A stretch of DNA of 64,000 bases, from positions 9,739-73,738 of the forward strand of contig DJVJ01000030.1 of the NCBI GenBank assembly GCA_002441135.1, read 5' to 3'. The DNA is from Caryophanales bacterium UBA6259 (lineage in GTDB: Bacteria > Bacillota > Bacilli > Tepidibacillales > Tepidibacillaceae). Within the stretch, counting starts at the first letter, position 1; each line of letters opens with the position of its first letter. Shown one piece after another: positions 1 to 9,048 of this stretch. The translations under genes were made by a program, and so were the position numbers. The notes below the pieces were generated by a model, which was given only the letters and a program-made list of their open reading frames with translations, was not told where the DNA came from and ran no database searches.

Positions 1-1
1 G

Positions 2-646
2 GTAGAGGCACTTAAAGGGACAATCACAGATCAGAAAATGATAATCGGTGCTGAAGCCATTATAGGAAACTATTTTATCCCTTGTAGATTAGCGGCTTTC
101 AAAGAAAAATTTCCAAATATCGATATAAAAATTATATCTGGTGATCAAGCAGATTTACTGGAAAAGCTTGAAAGAAATGAATTAGATTTCGCTTTTGTTG
201 ATGGCACAATTCCATTAGCTCCAAACTTTCACACCAAGCTCTTATCTACCGAACCACTTTACCTTGCAGTTCCAAATAGTGAAAAATGGAAAAACATTGA
301 CTCGATTACAACAAATGAACTATATTCTCTTCCCTTTATTCTTCCAGACGAAAAAACTGGGTTACATCAATCGATTAAGCAATCTTTAAATAGGTATGGG
401 ATATCCAAGAATGATCTTCACATCTCTGCTGAGGTTAGTAGCATCAGTGCGATAAAGACCTTTGTAGAATCAGGATTTGGTGTTTCATTCCTTTGTGGAT
501 TAGCGACTAAAAAAGAAATCCATTCAAAAAGCATTAAATTGATTAAAGTAGATTCCTTATCATTAAACCTCAACTATTATGTTGCTTATCATCCAGAGAA
601 GCTACATGATATCCACAAACAATTCATTAATCAATTTGTAAAATGA
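2..646 (+). CDS. LysR-family regulator, C-terminal effector-binding part (5' end outside window)
   Basis: The reading frame is open from base 2, so this is the 3' part of a gene that begins before the window; the first in-window ATG at 38 is not a real start. The visible ~215 residues have the periplasmic-binding-protein fold of LysR regulators: an opening strand (MIIGAEAIIGNYFIP), then the typical 'LDFAFVDG' and 'LYLAVPNS' segments, and a closing 'FVESGFGVSFL' strand. The DNA-binding helix-turn-helix is not in the window, so neither target nor effector can be read. LysR proteins often control a divergent neighbour, but the next gene downstream is convergent. Family assignment is firm; subfamily (CysL-like or other) is not. 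Confidence 0.85.
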   Translation, partial: VEALKGTITDQKMIIGAEAIIGNYFIPCRLAAFKEKFPNIDIKIISGDQADLLEKLERNELDFAFVDGTIPLAPNFHTKLLSTEPLYLAVPNSEKWKNIDSITTNELYSLPFILPDEKTGLHQSIKQSLNRYGISKNDLHISAEVSSISAIKTFVESGFGVSFLCGLATKKEIHSKSIKLIKVDSLSLNLNYYVAYHPEKLHDIHKQFINQFVK

Positions 647-667
647 GAAAATAAAATAGCACAAAAA

Positions 668-695
668 AGAACAGCACCTTCAAAGGTGCTGTTCT
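668..695. terminator. Bidirectional intrinsic terminator
   Basis: A 13-bp inverted repeat (668-680 with 683-695) lies between the convergent LysR gene and the rhodanese gene. On the minus strand the hairpin is followed by a run of T, so it ends the long respiratory operon; the plus-strand T tract is weaker. Confidence 0.8.
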
Positions 696-705
696 CTATA
701 TTTGA

Positions 706-1962
706 CTAAAAACCAAAAGTACCATCTTCACTAATATGGATCGCATTATTTAAGTAGAATGTATTTGGATATCCTAAGTCCGCTACTTTATTGACAACAC
801 CACCTGCTCTTACTCCACTAGCACAGTGGATCAGAATAGTTGTATTTTTATCCTTAGGTAACTTACTAGCTATTGCTTGTGGATTTGCATGAATTTCACT
901 ATCAGGAATGTGAATAGATCCTGGAATCGCTCCATTAGACCTTTCTTCTGCTGTTCTTACATCAAGCACAACCACATTAGTTGCTTTAATCTTCTCAGTA
1001 AATTGATCTGGAGTTAAACCACGATCCACTTTACCTTCAGCAACATTAAAGCTTCCACCAGTACTTTTCATTCCAAAGGAAGGTAAACCAGCAGCCTTCC
1101 ATGTTGGCAATCCACCTGCATAAACTTTAACATTAGTATAGCCACGAGCTACTAATTCTTTTGCTACTGTATGACTTTTTCCACAAGAAAATCCACCACA
1201 ATAAATAATGATATCTGATGATTTGTCAGTTGGGATTATCGTAGCATATTTTTGTGAAAATAGAGTATCATCCATAGGAATGGAGTTGGGAATATGCTCA
1301 TCAAAATACATCTTATATGGTCTAGCATCAATTAGAACATATGGCTTTGTATCTTCACGAGAAACATAAGTTTCCATAATTATATCTTTAACATATTCCG
1401 TTCCTACTACTAAGTAATTCCCTGCCGCCTTCCATGCTGGTGTTCCTTCTTGATAAACTTTAATATTGGTATAACCAAGTTCTTTAGCCTTTAACGCGGA
1501 GTTTTTGCTCAATGGGCAATCCAATCCTCCACAATAAAAGACGATTAAGGAATCTTTGTTTTCTGGTAATAAATTTTTATACTTATCAAATTCGGAATCA
1601 GGTATATTGATTGCTCCATTAATATGTCCTTCGTTATATACCTTTTGTGGTCTTGCATCCACTAAAACGAATTTCCATTCAGAAGGATATTGCTCATATG
1701 TTGTGCGAGTACCACTTGTTGCTTTTGTGGTATTCATTAATGCTTTAAACTCTGCAGTATTTAGATATTCTAGATTTGGATCAAGTGGTACTACTTTCTT
1801 TTCCTCCACTTTTTCATCCTGAACAATATACATCGATAAATCCTGCTGTTGATTAAATGAAGCAGTCGGAGTATCTACAGCTACTTCTTTTATGCCTGTG
1901 CAGCCCATTAAACTGACAATAATCAAGATTAATAGACTAGCAAAAATACTTTTTTTCTTCAC
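706..1962 (-). CDS. Triple-rhodanese-domain lipoprotein
   Basis: Predicted extracytoplasmic lipoprotein with three rhodanese (sulfurtransferase) domains. The GTG at 1962 is chosen because AAAGGAG lies 8 bases upstream; a start at 1971 would abut the ribosome site. From 1962 the protein (~418 aa) begins with Lys residues, a hydrophobic stretch and the lipobox LMGC. Each domain carries the 'DAR/DVR...H/G-x-I-x-x-(A/S)-x-x-I/P' pattern. Active-site loops are CGGLDC (~Cys144/149), CGGFSC (~Cys255/260) and CASGVRA (~Cys380), so all three keep the persulfide-forming Cys and the first two carry an additional Cys. It is the last gene of the respiratory operon, after the TorD-like gene. Rhodaneses are known to carry sulfane sulfur to polysulfide reductase (Sud in Wolinella); that role here is inferred from context. 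Confidence 0.85.
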   Translation of the reverse strand: MKKKSIFASLLILIIVSLMGCTGIKEVAVDTPTASFNQQQDLSMYIVQDEKVEEKKVVPLDPNLEYLNTAEFKALMNTTKATSGTRTTYEQYPSEWKFVLVDARPQKVYNEGHINGAINIPDSEFDKYKNLLPENKDSLIVFYCGGLDCPLSKNSALKAKELGYTNIKVYQEGTPAWKAAGNYLVVGTEYVKDIIMETYVSREDTKPYVLIDARPYKMYFDEHIPNSIPMDDTLFSQKYATIIPTDKSSDIIIYCGGFSCGKSHTVAKELVARGYTNVKVYAGGLPTWKAAGLPSFGMKSTGGSFNVAEGKVDRGLTPDQFTEKIKATNVVVLDVRTAEERSNGAIPGSIHIPDSEIHANPQAIASKLPKDKNTTILIHCASGVRAGGVVNKVADLGYPNTFYLNNAIHISEDGTFGF

Positions 1963-1999
1963 TTCGGTCACTCCTTTCTACAGATAAGGAAATATTCTA

Positions 2000-2638
2000 T
2001 TATAAGTTACTTTTCTCTTCTAAATGCTTTAACTCACCTTCTACTGCCTGCTGTACCAGATTTGTTACTTCTACAAAAAGAGTACTCTGCTTTAATTTTG
2101 CTAGCTCACTCTTAAAATCATCTAACCAATCTAAATGATCAACGATAAATTGCTTCGAAAACTCCTTTTGGTCCTCCTTTAATAGATACGATAAAAACTC
2201 TAATAAAAGGGTTAAGTGGTCTGGCATATTTTGATATTCTTCAGGAACTTGAACTTTAAATTGCTCAAAGAGATATCTAATGTGCAAAGCAGAATCCCCC
2301 ATAAAATATCCCTTGCTTCGTGCAATGGATAGCTCTGCCGATGGGTCAGTTGTCCAAACCTTATAAACGGATTCGACTGGAGGAGCATATGGCTTTGTAA
2401 TGCCCATAAAGCATTCCATATAGCTTTGTTTCATTTCAGAAAATTGATGAACATAGTCTTTTAGTGCAATGGGATAACTTCGATAACCAGCCAATTCCCA
2501 CAATTCTTGCAGCCTATGATCAACAGTTCCATCGATAACCTCCTGATAAAAATCTTCTGTTGGAAATTTATAAAATTCAGCTAAGATTAAATAGATTTCC
2601 TCAATTGCTTCGGTTCGATCAAATATTTCATTTTGCAC
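2000..2638 (-). CDS. TorD/DmsD-family chaperone for molybdoenzyme maturation
   Basis: All-helical 212-aa protein of the TorD/DmsD/NarJ type (opening EAIEEIYLILAEFYKFPTEDF; central 'YAPPVESVYK' like the family's E-P-x-D-H region). Such chaperones bind the Tat signal peptide of a molybdopterin reductase, hold the apoenzyme for cofactor loading and prevent early export. The start is GTG, with GGGAG eight bases upstream. It follows the NrfD-type membrane subunit in the reductase operon, whose catalytic subunit at 4470-6677 has a clear twin-arginine signal and is the obvious client. Family membership rests on the general pattern and context rather than on a strict signature. Confidence 0.8.
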   Translation of the reverse strand: MQNEIFDRTEAIEEIYLILAEFYKFPTEDFYQEVIDGTVDHRLQELWELAGYRSYPIALKDYVHQFSEMKQSYMECFMGITKPYAPPVESVYKVWTTDPSAELSIARSKGYFMGDSALHIRYLFEQFKVQVPEEYQNMPDHLTLLLEFLSYLLKEDQKEFSKQFIVDHLDWLDDFKSELAKLKQSTLFVEVTNLVQQAVEGELKHLEEKSNL

Positions 2639-2694
2639 AAAAGATTCTCCCTTCCCAATTCAGTTTATCTTGTTCGTCAATTAATTTTGCTCAT

Positions 2695-3921
2695 TTATGC
2701 GTGATGGTGATGGTGAATAGAATGCTCAGAAATTACACGATCTTCACTGCAATCGCAGCAATTACGTACATGATGCTTGTAGCACACATCATCCATATCT
2801 AAGTTCCATTTTTTCTCTCCAACCAAGTAAAGAAGTATGGTACCACCAATTGCTCCTAAGATAATTGCCCATTCCGACCAAGAAATAAAGGAATAGTTAT
2901 ATCCAACCTCAGATGCTCCAGCAAAAAACTCGTGAGGTATGATTTGTCCTGCAGCAACTAAATCTAATCTCATGACAAAAATTCCTGTGATTGTCATTAA
3001 ACCTGCAGCAAATACTCTTTTTAGCTTGAATCCACCAGGTGTCATTAAAACAACAAATGGCAACACCATTCCAAGTAGTACTTCAAATAACCAGAAACGA
3101 CCGCTCAATGGACCATTTAATAAAGCCATTATTGCTTCATATTTCCCTGGAGCTGCACCATAAAGTCCAGTTAAAACCTTCCAAATCGTAAAGAACATGG
3201 TGATTCCAAGAAATAACGCAAGAAGCTTTCCAAGGCTTGTTACAATATGTTCATTGCGGTAGATAAAATCTTCTCTTTTTTGATCGTTTCTGCCTACAAT
3301 ATAGAACATCACAGAAAGAATCGCAGACCCTGAAAGTAAAGCAGAAAGAATAAAATAGATTGACATGTAAGGACCTGACCAATATGGACGAGCTACTAGG
3401 AATCCAAATACTGCACCTAGATTACTATGAGCCGCAATTGCAGAAATGAAAACTAGTAATCCAAACAATGTCGACTTTTTGTGATCCCCTTTAAACATGA
3501 AATATAATTCAAAAATTAATAGAACTAAGTAGATTCCGTATAACAATCCCATCCAGAAAATGGCGGATGTTAGATTAGCTGAAAAGAGTAAATACACCAT
3601 ATTGAAAGGATGACCTAATTCTAATCCGATAACCACAAAGCCAAATACCAATGTTAGGATGGAACCAAGTACTGCTCTTTTTCCGATTACTTCAAATCGT
3701 TCTAATTTAAATACGTGACCAAGAGAGGCTACCAGTGATAGTCCTGTACTAGATACTACAAAGAATACATATCCTGCAATCAATGCACCCCATGGCACAT
3801 GATTATTGGTACCCATTGCATGTTCTCCGTTTACGACCACGTTTACTGCACCAGCTAACCCTGCAATAATTAAAGCAGCAGATAAGTAAATCCAAAGTTT
3901 TCTATTAAACAATTCTCTCAC
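2695..3921 (-). CDS. NrfD/PsrC-type membrane subunit of the reductase, with Cys/His-rich tail
   Basis: About 408 aa with roughly ten hydrophobic segments, of the NrfD/PsrC family, which anchors molybdopterin reductases and exchanges electrons with menaquinol. Residues in the pattern 'GLELGHPFN' and 'AAHSNLGAVFGFLVARPYWSGPY' are characteristic. The last ~45 residues after the final membrane segment are unusual: a cluster of Cys and His (CYKHH, CCDC) and a terminal run of five His before the final Ala, which looks like a metal site. The ribosome site AGAGAGGTGA allows GTG at 3921 or TTG at 3912. The gene sits between the Fe-S subunit (6 bp away) and the TorD-like chaperone gene. Confidence 0.87.
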   Translation of the reverse strand: MRELFNRKLWIYLSAALIIAGLAGAVNVVVNGEHAMGTNNHVPWGALIAGYVFFVVSSTGLSLVASLGHVFKLERFEVIGKRAVLGSILTLVFGFVVIGLELGHPFNMVYLLFSANLTSAIFWMGLLYGIYLVLLIFELYFMFKGDHKKSTLFGLLVFISAIAAHSNLGAVFGFLVARPYWSGPYMSIYFILSALLSGSAILSVMFYIVGRNDQKREDFIYRNEHIVTSLGKLLALFLGITMFFTIWKVLTGLYGAAPGKYEAIMALLNGPLSGRFWLFEVLLGMVLPFVVLMTPGGFKLKRVFAAGLMTITGIFVMRLDLVAAGQIIPHEFFAGASEVGYNYSFISWSEWAIILGAIGGTILLYLVGEKKWNLDMDDVCYKHHVRNCCDCSEDRVISEHSIHHHHHA

Positions 3922-3927
3922 CTCTCT

Positions 3928-4467
3928 TTACTTTTTCACATAAAAGATACGTGGTTTAGTACCTTTTTCAGGTGTAATTTGATAAACATCCACTTGAGCT
4001 AATTTTTTATTCAGCTCACTATTTGGGTCCTCTAAATCCCCAAATAAACGAACCTCATTCATACAGGTACTAGCACAAGCAGGCTGTTCTCCCTTAGATA
4101 ACATCTCAGGACACCAGCGACATTTTTCAGGTACTCTGTCCTCATTTAATTGACGGGCATCGTATGGACAAGCGGTCATACAATATTTACAACCAATACA
4201 CTTATCATGGTCAATTAAGACAATACCATCTTCTCTTTTATAGGTAGCTTGAGTAGGGCATACCATGGCACAGGGTGCATTATCACAGTGCATACACTGC
4301 ATTGGTAAAATTTCCATTTTAACGTTAGGATAAGTCCCACGTTCCATCATTTCTAAACGATTATAATTATTTTCTGGAGGTAATTGATTATGCATCTGGC
4401 AAGCAATGGTACAAGCTGTACAGCCTGTGCACTTGGATGCATCAATTAGTAATCCATATTTCGCCAT
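3928..4467 (-). CDS. Four-cluster [4Fe-4S] electron-transfer subunit (PsrB/DmsB type)
   Basis: A 179-aa ferredoxin-type subunit with the four Cys motifs of DmsB/PsrB/PhsB proteins: CTGCTACTIAC near residue 13, CMHCDNAPCAMVCP near 58, CIGCKYCMTACP near 90, and CRWCPEM...CASTC near 117-136. It would carry electrons from the NrfD-type quinol-oxidising subunit to the molybdopterin subunit. No export signal is present; partners of this type are carried across by the Tat signal of the catalytic subunit. ATG start with AAAGGAGGG upstream, overlapping the end region of the catalytic gene, so translation is probably coupled. Confidence 0.93.
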   Translation of the reverse strand: MAKYGLLIDASKCTGCTACTIACQMHNQLPPENNYNRLEMMERGTYPNVKMEILPMQCMHCDNAPCAMVCPTQATYKREDGIVLIDHDKCIGCKYCMTACPYDARQLNEDRVPEKCRWCPEMLSKGEQPACASTCMNEVRLFGDLEDPNSELNKKLAQVDVYQITPEKGTKPRIFYVKK

Positions 4468-4469
4468 AA

Positions 4470-6677
4470 TTATTTACCCTCCTTTCGTACTTTAACGATA
4501 ACCTCTTGAGCCATGGTAGTTCCTGATAATGGCTCTACCATTACTGGAGCAAAGTCATTAAAGTTAACGCCAACATTATATCCATATTCTAATTTTTTGG
4601 ATTGTACACCATAGGTAGATGGAAGCCATACACAATCTGGATGAAGTAGCTCCGTTACCTTAACTTTTACGTTTTTCTTAGCAATAGAGGATTCAACAGT
4701 TACTGTATCCCCTGTTTTAATTCCTAATTTGTCTGCCCGTGATTTATTGATCCACATATAAGTTCCATTATAGCGTTCGCTCATTGCTAGTAAGTATGGA
4801 TTGTTGGCTGTTTGAATATGTGAATGCCATGGCTGCTTTCCATGAATTAATCGGAATTCATCCTCTTTACTGGTATCTGGCATTACTAATGGCGCTACCC
4901 AAGTAGGTATTCCCATCTTTCCATCCACTCTAAATAAATCAGCGGAGAACAACACTTTTCCAGTCTTCGTTTTTAATGCAGGTTTACCGTTTTTCATCGG
5001 GAAGCCAGGCTTCACATTTGCTGGGAACTCTAGAGTTCCTGCCTTTTTCAGTTGTTCCAAGCTAACACCTAATGGTTTCACTGCAGCAGCAATATGATCC
5101 TCCACTGTAAATGGATATAGGTCATCATAACCGGCTGCCTTGGTAATTCCTTTTAAAATATCTAAACAATGCTTTGTATTATGCATTGGTTTTACTGCTT
5201 CAAGTCGTATCGCTACCTGTGGATGATCGTGAGCAACATGACCACTTACAGTTTCTGGCTCGTCGCTTCTTTCTAAATAGTAGTGCTCTGGTAGAATATA
5301 ATGAGCAGCATAGTAGGAAGTGTCATCCCAAATAGTTGGGATGGTAACTACTAATTCCGCATCTTTAATTCGCTTCTGATATTCAAAATCTGGTGCAGAA
5401 CGGACTGGATTATAGTTATAGATGAAAACTCCTTTAATTTTTCCGTTATCAATTAAATCTGGTGTGATTTGTGCAATACCTCTTGCTGGCTCAACTGTAC
5501 GATATTGACCATCAATACCTGCACCATCTGCTCTTTCTCCCTTTTCTGGATGAAAACGCTCAGGCACTTCAATATGTCCTAGGGATATACTTGCACTTGG
5601 CATTAATCCGCCTCTTTGGAAGAAATTGCCTACTAACGCATTTAAGATAATTCCCATTTGAGCGGTTTGTGTACTATTAATATAGTGAGCATGAAGTCCA
5701 TGCCAGCCTGGCTCAATAAATGCTTTAGGGGCATTTTTAGCAAATTCACGAGCAATCTCTCTAATTTTATTCGCTGAGATATCGGTAATTTTTTCTGCCC
5801 ATTCAGGGGTATATCCCTTATTCACTTTCCAAAACTCTTCAAATCCATCAACATATCGACGAACAAATTCTTTATCATATAAACCCTCGGTAATTAATAC
5901 ATTTGCCATTGCTAAACGGAAAGCCAAATCGGTTCCTGGCTTGATTGGAATCCATTCATCAGCAATCTTCGCAATTTCAGAATAACGTGGGTCGATTACA
6001 ACAATTTTTGTTCCATTTGCTTTTGCTTTAGTAATGTGGTTCATACCATTTGGAATAATTCCACCAGCGAAGTTTCTACCTTCAAAAATGATATATTTAG
6101 CATTCATATGATCGCCATTTAAGCTAGTACCAGTCATTTGTAACCATGCATTGGTTTTTGCATTGAAGCAGGTAGAATATTGGGTTGTAAAATTACTAGA
6201 GCCAATTACATCAAACCATTGATCTACATAGAACTTTCTATGACTTCCATGCTCCATCCACATTAAAGAGTTTCCACCATATTTGCTTATAATCTTCTTC
6301 GACTTTTCTCCAATTTCCTGAAAGGCTTGTTCCCAACTGATAGGTTCAAATTCGTTATCCCCAACTCGCTTCATTGGACCAACAACTCGATTTGGATTAT
6401 ATAAATCTGCCGCCATACCGTGACCTCTCGCACATAAGTGACCACGAGATTTTAGATGAATAGGATTTCCTTCAACTTTCCAAACTCGATCATTTTTTAC
6501 ACTTGCAAATAATCCACAGTAACTAGTACATCCTTTACAAATCGTTGGAACTTTTTTTACAGGTGCTTCTTCTGCTTTTTTCTTGAATTCATTAAACCCA
6601 ATAGATAAAGGAACTGATCCTACAACTGCTGCAGCAACAGTAGCTTTAAGAAACGTACGTCTTTTTATCGTTTTCAT
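4470..6677 (-). CDS. Tat-exported molybdopterin oxidoreductase (polysulfide/thiosulfate reductase-like catalytic subunit)
   Basis: A 735-aa member of the DMSO-reductase superfamily. It opens with a twin-arginine signal (RRTFLKAT, residues ~6-13, then a hydrophobic stretch), followed by a [4Fe-4S] motif C-x2-C-x3-C...LCARG (residues ~47-83). A Cys in YSTCFNAKTNAW (~170) sits where Psr/Phs-type enzymes have their molybdenum ligand. The C-terminal molybdopterin-dinucleotide-binding domain is visible (SRADKLGIKTGDTVTVES). The length fits PsrA/PhsA (about 750 aa). With Fe-S and NrfD subunits, a TorD-type chaperone, TatA and two rhodaneses around it, sulfur-compound reduction is the best guess; tetrathionate, arsenate or another oxyanion cannot be excluded from sequence alone. 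Confidence 0.88.
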   Translation of the reverse strand: MKTIKRRTFLKATVAAAVVGSVPLSIGFNEFKKKAEEAPVKKVPTICKGCTSYCGLFASVKNDRVWKVEGNPIHLKSRGHLCARGHGMAADLYNPNRVVGPMKRVGDNEFEPISWEQAFQEIGEKSKKIISKYGGNSLMWMEHGSHRKFYVDQWFDVIGSSNFTTQYSTCFNAKTNAWLQMTGTSLNGDHMNAKYIIFEGRNFAGGIIPNGMNHITKAKANGTKIVVIDPRYSEIAKIADEWIPIKPGTDLAFRLAMANVLITEGLYDKEFVRRYVDGFEEFWKVNKGYTPEWAEKITDISANKIREIAREFAKNAPKAFIEPGWHGLHAHYINSTQTAQMGIILNALVGNFFQRGGLMPSASISLGHIEVPERFHPEKGERADGAGIDGQYRTVEPARGIAQITPDLIDNGKIKGVFIYNYNPVRSAPDFEYQKRIKDAELVVTIPTIWDDTSYYAAHYILPEHYYLERSDEPETVSGHVAHDHPQVAIRLEAVKPMHNTKHCLDILKGITKAAGYDDLYPFTVEDHIAAAVKPLGVSLEQLKKAGTLEFPANVKPGFPMKNGKPALKTKTGKVLFSADLFRVDGKMGIPTWVAPLVMPDTSKEDEFRLIHGKQPWHSHIQTANNPYLLAMSERYNGTYMWINKSRADKLGIKTGDTVTVESSIAKKNVKVKVTELLHPDCVWLPSTYGVQSKKLEYGYNVGVNFNDFAPVMVEPLSGTTMAQEVIVKVRKEGK

Positions 6678-6707
6678 CCCCGATTCCCCTTTCTAACATG
6701 TAAAATA

Positions 6708-7796
6708 TCAACCACAGCTAGCTGCTCCCCCAGAGCTATTCAAATCAACATTTAAAACTTTAACAGGAAATTCTCCTGCTGTTTCCGTTTGAATTGGTGC
6801 TATACCATTAATTTCAGCATCTGATGTCCATACGCGCATACCTCTTAACATTGCATAAGAATCATAACCTAGTTGATTTAATACACGAACAACCTGACTC
6901 GCATCATTTCCTGTATATCCAACAACAACAATTTTTTTGTTAGTTGGTAATTTTTTTAGATTTTCTGCATCCGCTACAGACGAATAAGGAATATTTAGTG
7001 CACCTTCAATATGGCCTTTTTTGTAATCGTTCATATCTCTTGTATCTAACACGAAGAAACTATTCCCTTTACTTTCTAAATCAGCCATTACATCCTCTGG
7101 CTTAACAACTGGACCCTTTCCAGAAGTTAAATAGGCTTGAGAGCGCTTCATAATTAAATCATTTACGTTAAAAACTCCCTCTTCTTGAATCGTTGGTAGA
7201 TTATTGGTGGTTGCTTTAGGTTCTGCTGTCACCACTGGATAATTAAAAGAGGCTTTAAGTATTGGAGTTCCTAACTCTGGATTAGATAACCAACCACCCA
7301 TTCCATTTAACATAGGGACCGCATCATACCCCAACATTTTCCATAACGTTACAGTTTGGTTTGCTGTATGTCCTGAATAACAAACAACAATAATTTTTTT
7401 GTCCTTAGGTAGGTTTGCAATTCGATTCGGATCTGCCGCTGTAGCATAAGGGATATTTACCGATCCTTCTATATTCCCTTTTGCGAAATCAGCTGCTGCT
7501 CGAACATCAACTACAAAATAGCTTTGATCCGCTTCAACAACCACCTTTTGATATACTTCCTCTGCCGTTAAGTATTCTGGTTTATTGTTTTTTAAGTATT
7601 CTGCTGACACCTTCTGTAATTCTTCAAATTGATTGTCTAGCTCTTTTGCTGATTGTACAGGCTCATTTGTATTTGTTGGTAATGGTTCATTGGTTGTCGA
7701 TTGATTATTACAACCTGCAAATACAAAAGTCATTAGGAGAACCATTACAATCAAAAATGATTTATTTTGCAATAGCTTACGCTTTCTTTTATCCAC
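6708..7796 (-). CDS. Two-domain rhodanese lipoprotein with one inactive-looking domain
   Basis: Predicted lipoprotein (~362 aa from GTG 7796, preceded by GGAGAGGTGATCC; an upstream start at 7841 lacks a ribosome site and would spoil the signal peptide). After a basic start and hydrophobic segment comes the lipobox FAGC (Cys ~29). Two rhodanese domains follow. The first keeps the catalytic loop CYSGHT (Cys ~139); in the second the aligned loop reads GYTGND, with Gly (~293) replacing the catalytic Cys, so only domain 1 should form a persulfide. The C terminus ends in SGGAASCG, with a lone Cys. It lies directly upstream of the molybdopterin subunit gene, consistent with delivering sulfane sulfur to it (inferred). 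Confidence 0.85.
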   Translation of the reverse strand: MDKRKRKLLQNKSFLIVMVLLMTFVFAGCNNQSTTNEPLPTNTNEPVQSAKELDNQFEELQKVSAEYLKNNKPEYLTAEEVYQKVVVEADQSYFVVDVRAAADFAKGNIEGSVNIPYATAADPNRIANLPKDKKIIVVCYSGHTANQTVTLWKMLGYDAVPMLNGMGGWLSNPELGTPILKASFNYPVVTAEPKATTNNLPTIQEEGVFNVNDLIMKRSQAYLTSGKGPVVKPEDVMADLESKGNSFFVLDTRDMNDYKKGHIEGALNIPYSSVADAENLKKLPTNKKIVVVGYTGNDASQVVRVLNQLGYDSYAMLRGMRVWTSDAEINGIAPIQTETAGEFPVKVLNVDLNSSGGAASCG

Positions 7797-7909
7797 TAGG
7801 ATCACCTCTCCTTTTTGAAGTATAAAACCAAAATTATGCACCTTCTACTTTGACTTGTCAGATATTTCGTGATATTATTATTTTGGAATAATTATAAATA
7901 AGCTGCTGT

Positions 7910-9013
7910 TTATGCAAAAAATCTAGAAGGATCTTTTTGTTTAGCAGCATCACAAAACTCGCATACTTCTATTTCTAAATTGGTTTTGAATGTCTCACCA
8001 CATTCATTACATTGTTTTAGATTTAGTTTAATCAGAGTTTTGTTTTGTACAGTTAAATATTCTTTCATATCAATGGGTTGAAATTGAATAACTTGATCTG
8101 GACATACTGCACATTTTTTACATGCAATACAGGCATGAGTGTCAAATTGCAAAATTGCATTGTTTTGATCATTAATCCATTTAATTGCACCTGTTGGACA
8201 AATTCTCTGGCATATATCACATCCTCTACATTGGTCTATAGGATCAATTTTTAAAAATTGATTAAACGGTAGGCTTATTTTGTTCTGTCTATCGTTGTCT
8301 TGTTGGTTAAAATATTGATTCATAATATTTCTCTTAAACAGAATCTTATCTTTTCCCGTTAATACGCTTATTTCTTGAACTTCTTCCTTTTCCTCTGTGA
8401 TTATTTCTCTGATGTTTTTAATAGAAAATATTTTTAATAGTTCTCTTCGGGTGATCCCTTTTACTACAGGATCATCTTCCTTCATTGTTTTCTCTCTTTC
8501 AATTTTAAGCTTTAAAGCTATATTCAATTTATCTAATTCTTGCTGTAAGCGATTAATATGAAGCTCAACATCAATAACTTCATTTTTTTCGCAGGTTTCA
8601 CATGGTTTTAAATATATTTTTATCTCATTATTTTTAAATTTCATTAAAAGGGGCAAATCCAGATAGAGGTAGCAGGGTATTTTGATTCCCTTTTGATACT
8701 CTTCTAATTGTTTACAAGTAATGCTTGCTGTAGGATGAGTATCGATTGCTTTACCAATCTCCATATATGGATTTTGAATGTGATCGATTGCATAAACTGT
8801 ACAGGTACTTACACATATTCCACAGTCAATACAATTTCCTTGATTAATAACCGGGATATTCTGCTCCATTTGAATCGCATTTGTTGGGCAAGCTCGTTCA
8901 CAGTCATTACATTCCACATGTCGATTAGCAAAATTCTTACAGGCTTTTTCCTCAACCTCTATTTTCTCTAATCTTAGCTGATTAAGAATTTCTCTTCTCT
9001 TCAATATTGCCAC
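7910..9013 (-). CDS. Polyferredoxin-like protein with four [4Fe-4S] motifs and a zinc-ribbon-like C terminus
   Basis: A 367-aa cytosolic-looking Fe-S protein. Two cluster motifs sit at the N terminus (CNDCERACP ~35-43; CIDCGICVSTC ~61-71) and two near residues 265-305 (CRGCDICQRICP; CIACKKCAVCP). Between them lies a region with CETC and the 'ITRRELLKIF' segment seen in other multi-cluster proteins, and the end has paired CxxC motifs (CNEC...CEFC) like a small zinc ribbon. The start is GTG 9013 or TTG 9004. It stands between tatA and the rhodanese/reductase genes, so it probably helps route electrons to, or assemble, the reductase. I do not recognise a named orthologue. Confidence 0.75.
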   Translation of the reverse strand: MAILKRREILNQLRLEKIEVEEKACKNFANRHVECNDCERACPTNAIQMEQNIPVINQGNCIDCGICVSTCTVYAIDHIQNPYMEIGKAIDTHPTASITCKQLEEYQKGIKIPCYLYLDLPLLMKFKNNEIKIYLKPCETCEKNEVIDVELHINRLQQELDKLNIALKLKIEREKTMKEDDPVVKGITRRELLKIFSIKNIREIITEEKEEVQEISVLTGKDKILFKRNIMNQYFNQQDNDRQNKISLPFNQFLKIDPIDQCRGCDICQRICPTGAIKWINDQNNAILQFDTHACIACKKCAVCPDQVIQFQPIDMKEYLTVQNKTLIKLNLKQCNECGETFKTNLEIEVCEFCDAAKQKDPSRFFA

Positions 9014-9048
9014 CTCAAGTCACTGCCAAATTGATGAATTTATAGCGG

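Noticed and set aside
3791..3808. TGGCAC-like sigma-54 site inside the NrfD-type gene
   Set aside because: The -12 part lacks TTGC, and it lies inside a coding region.
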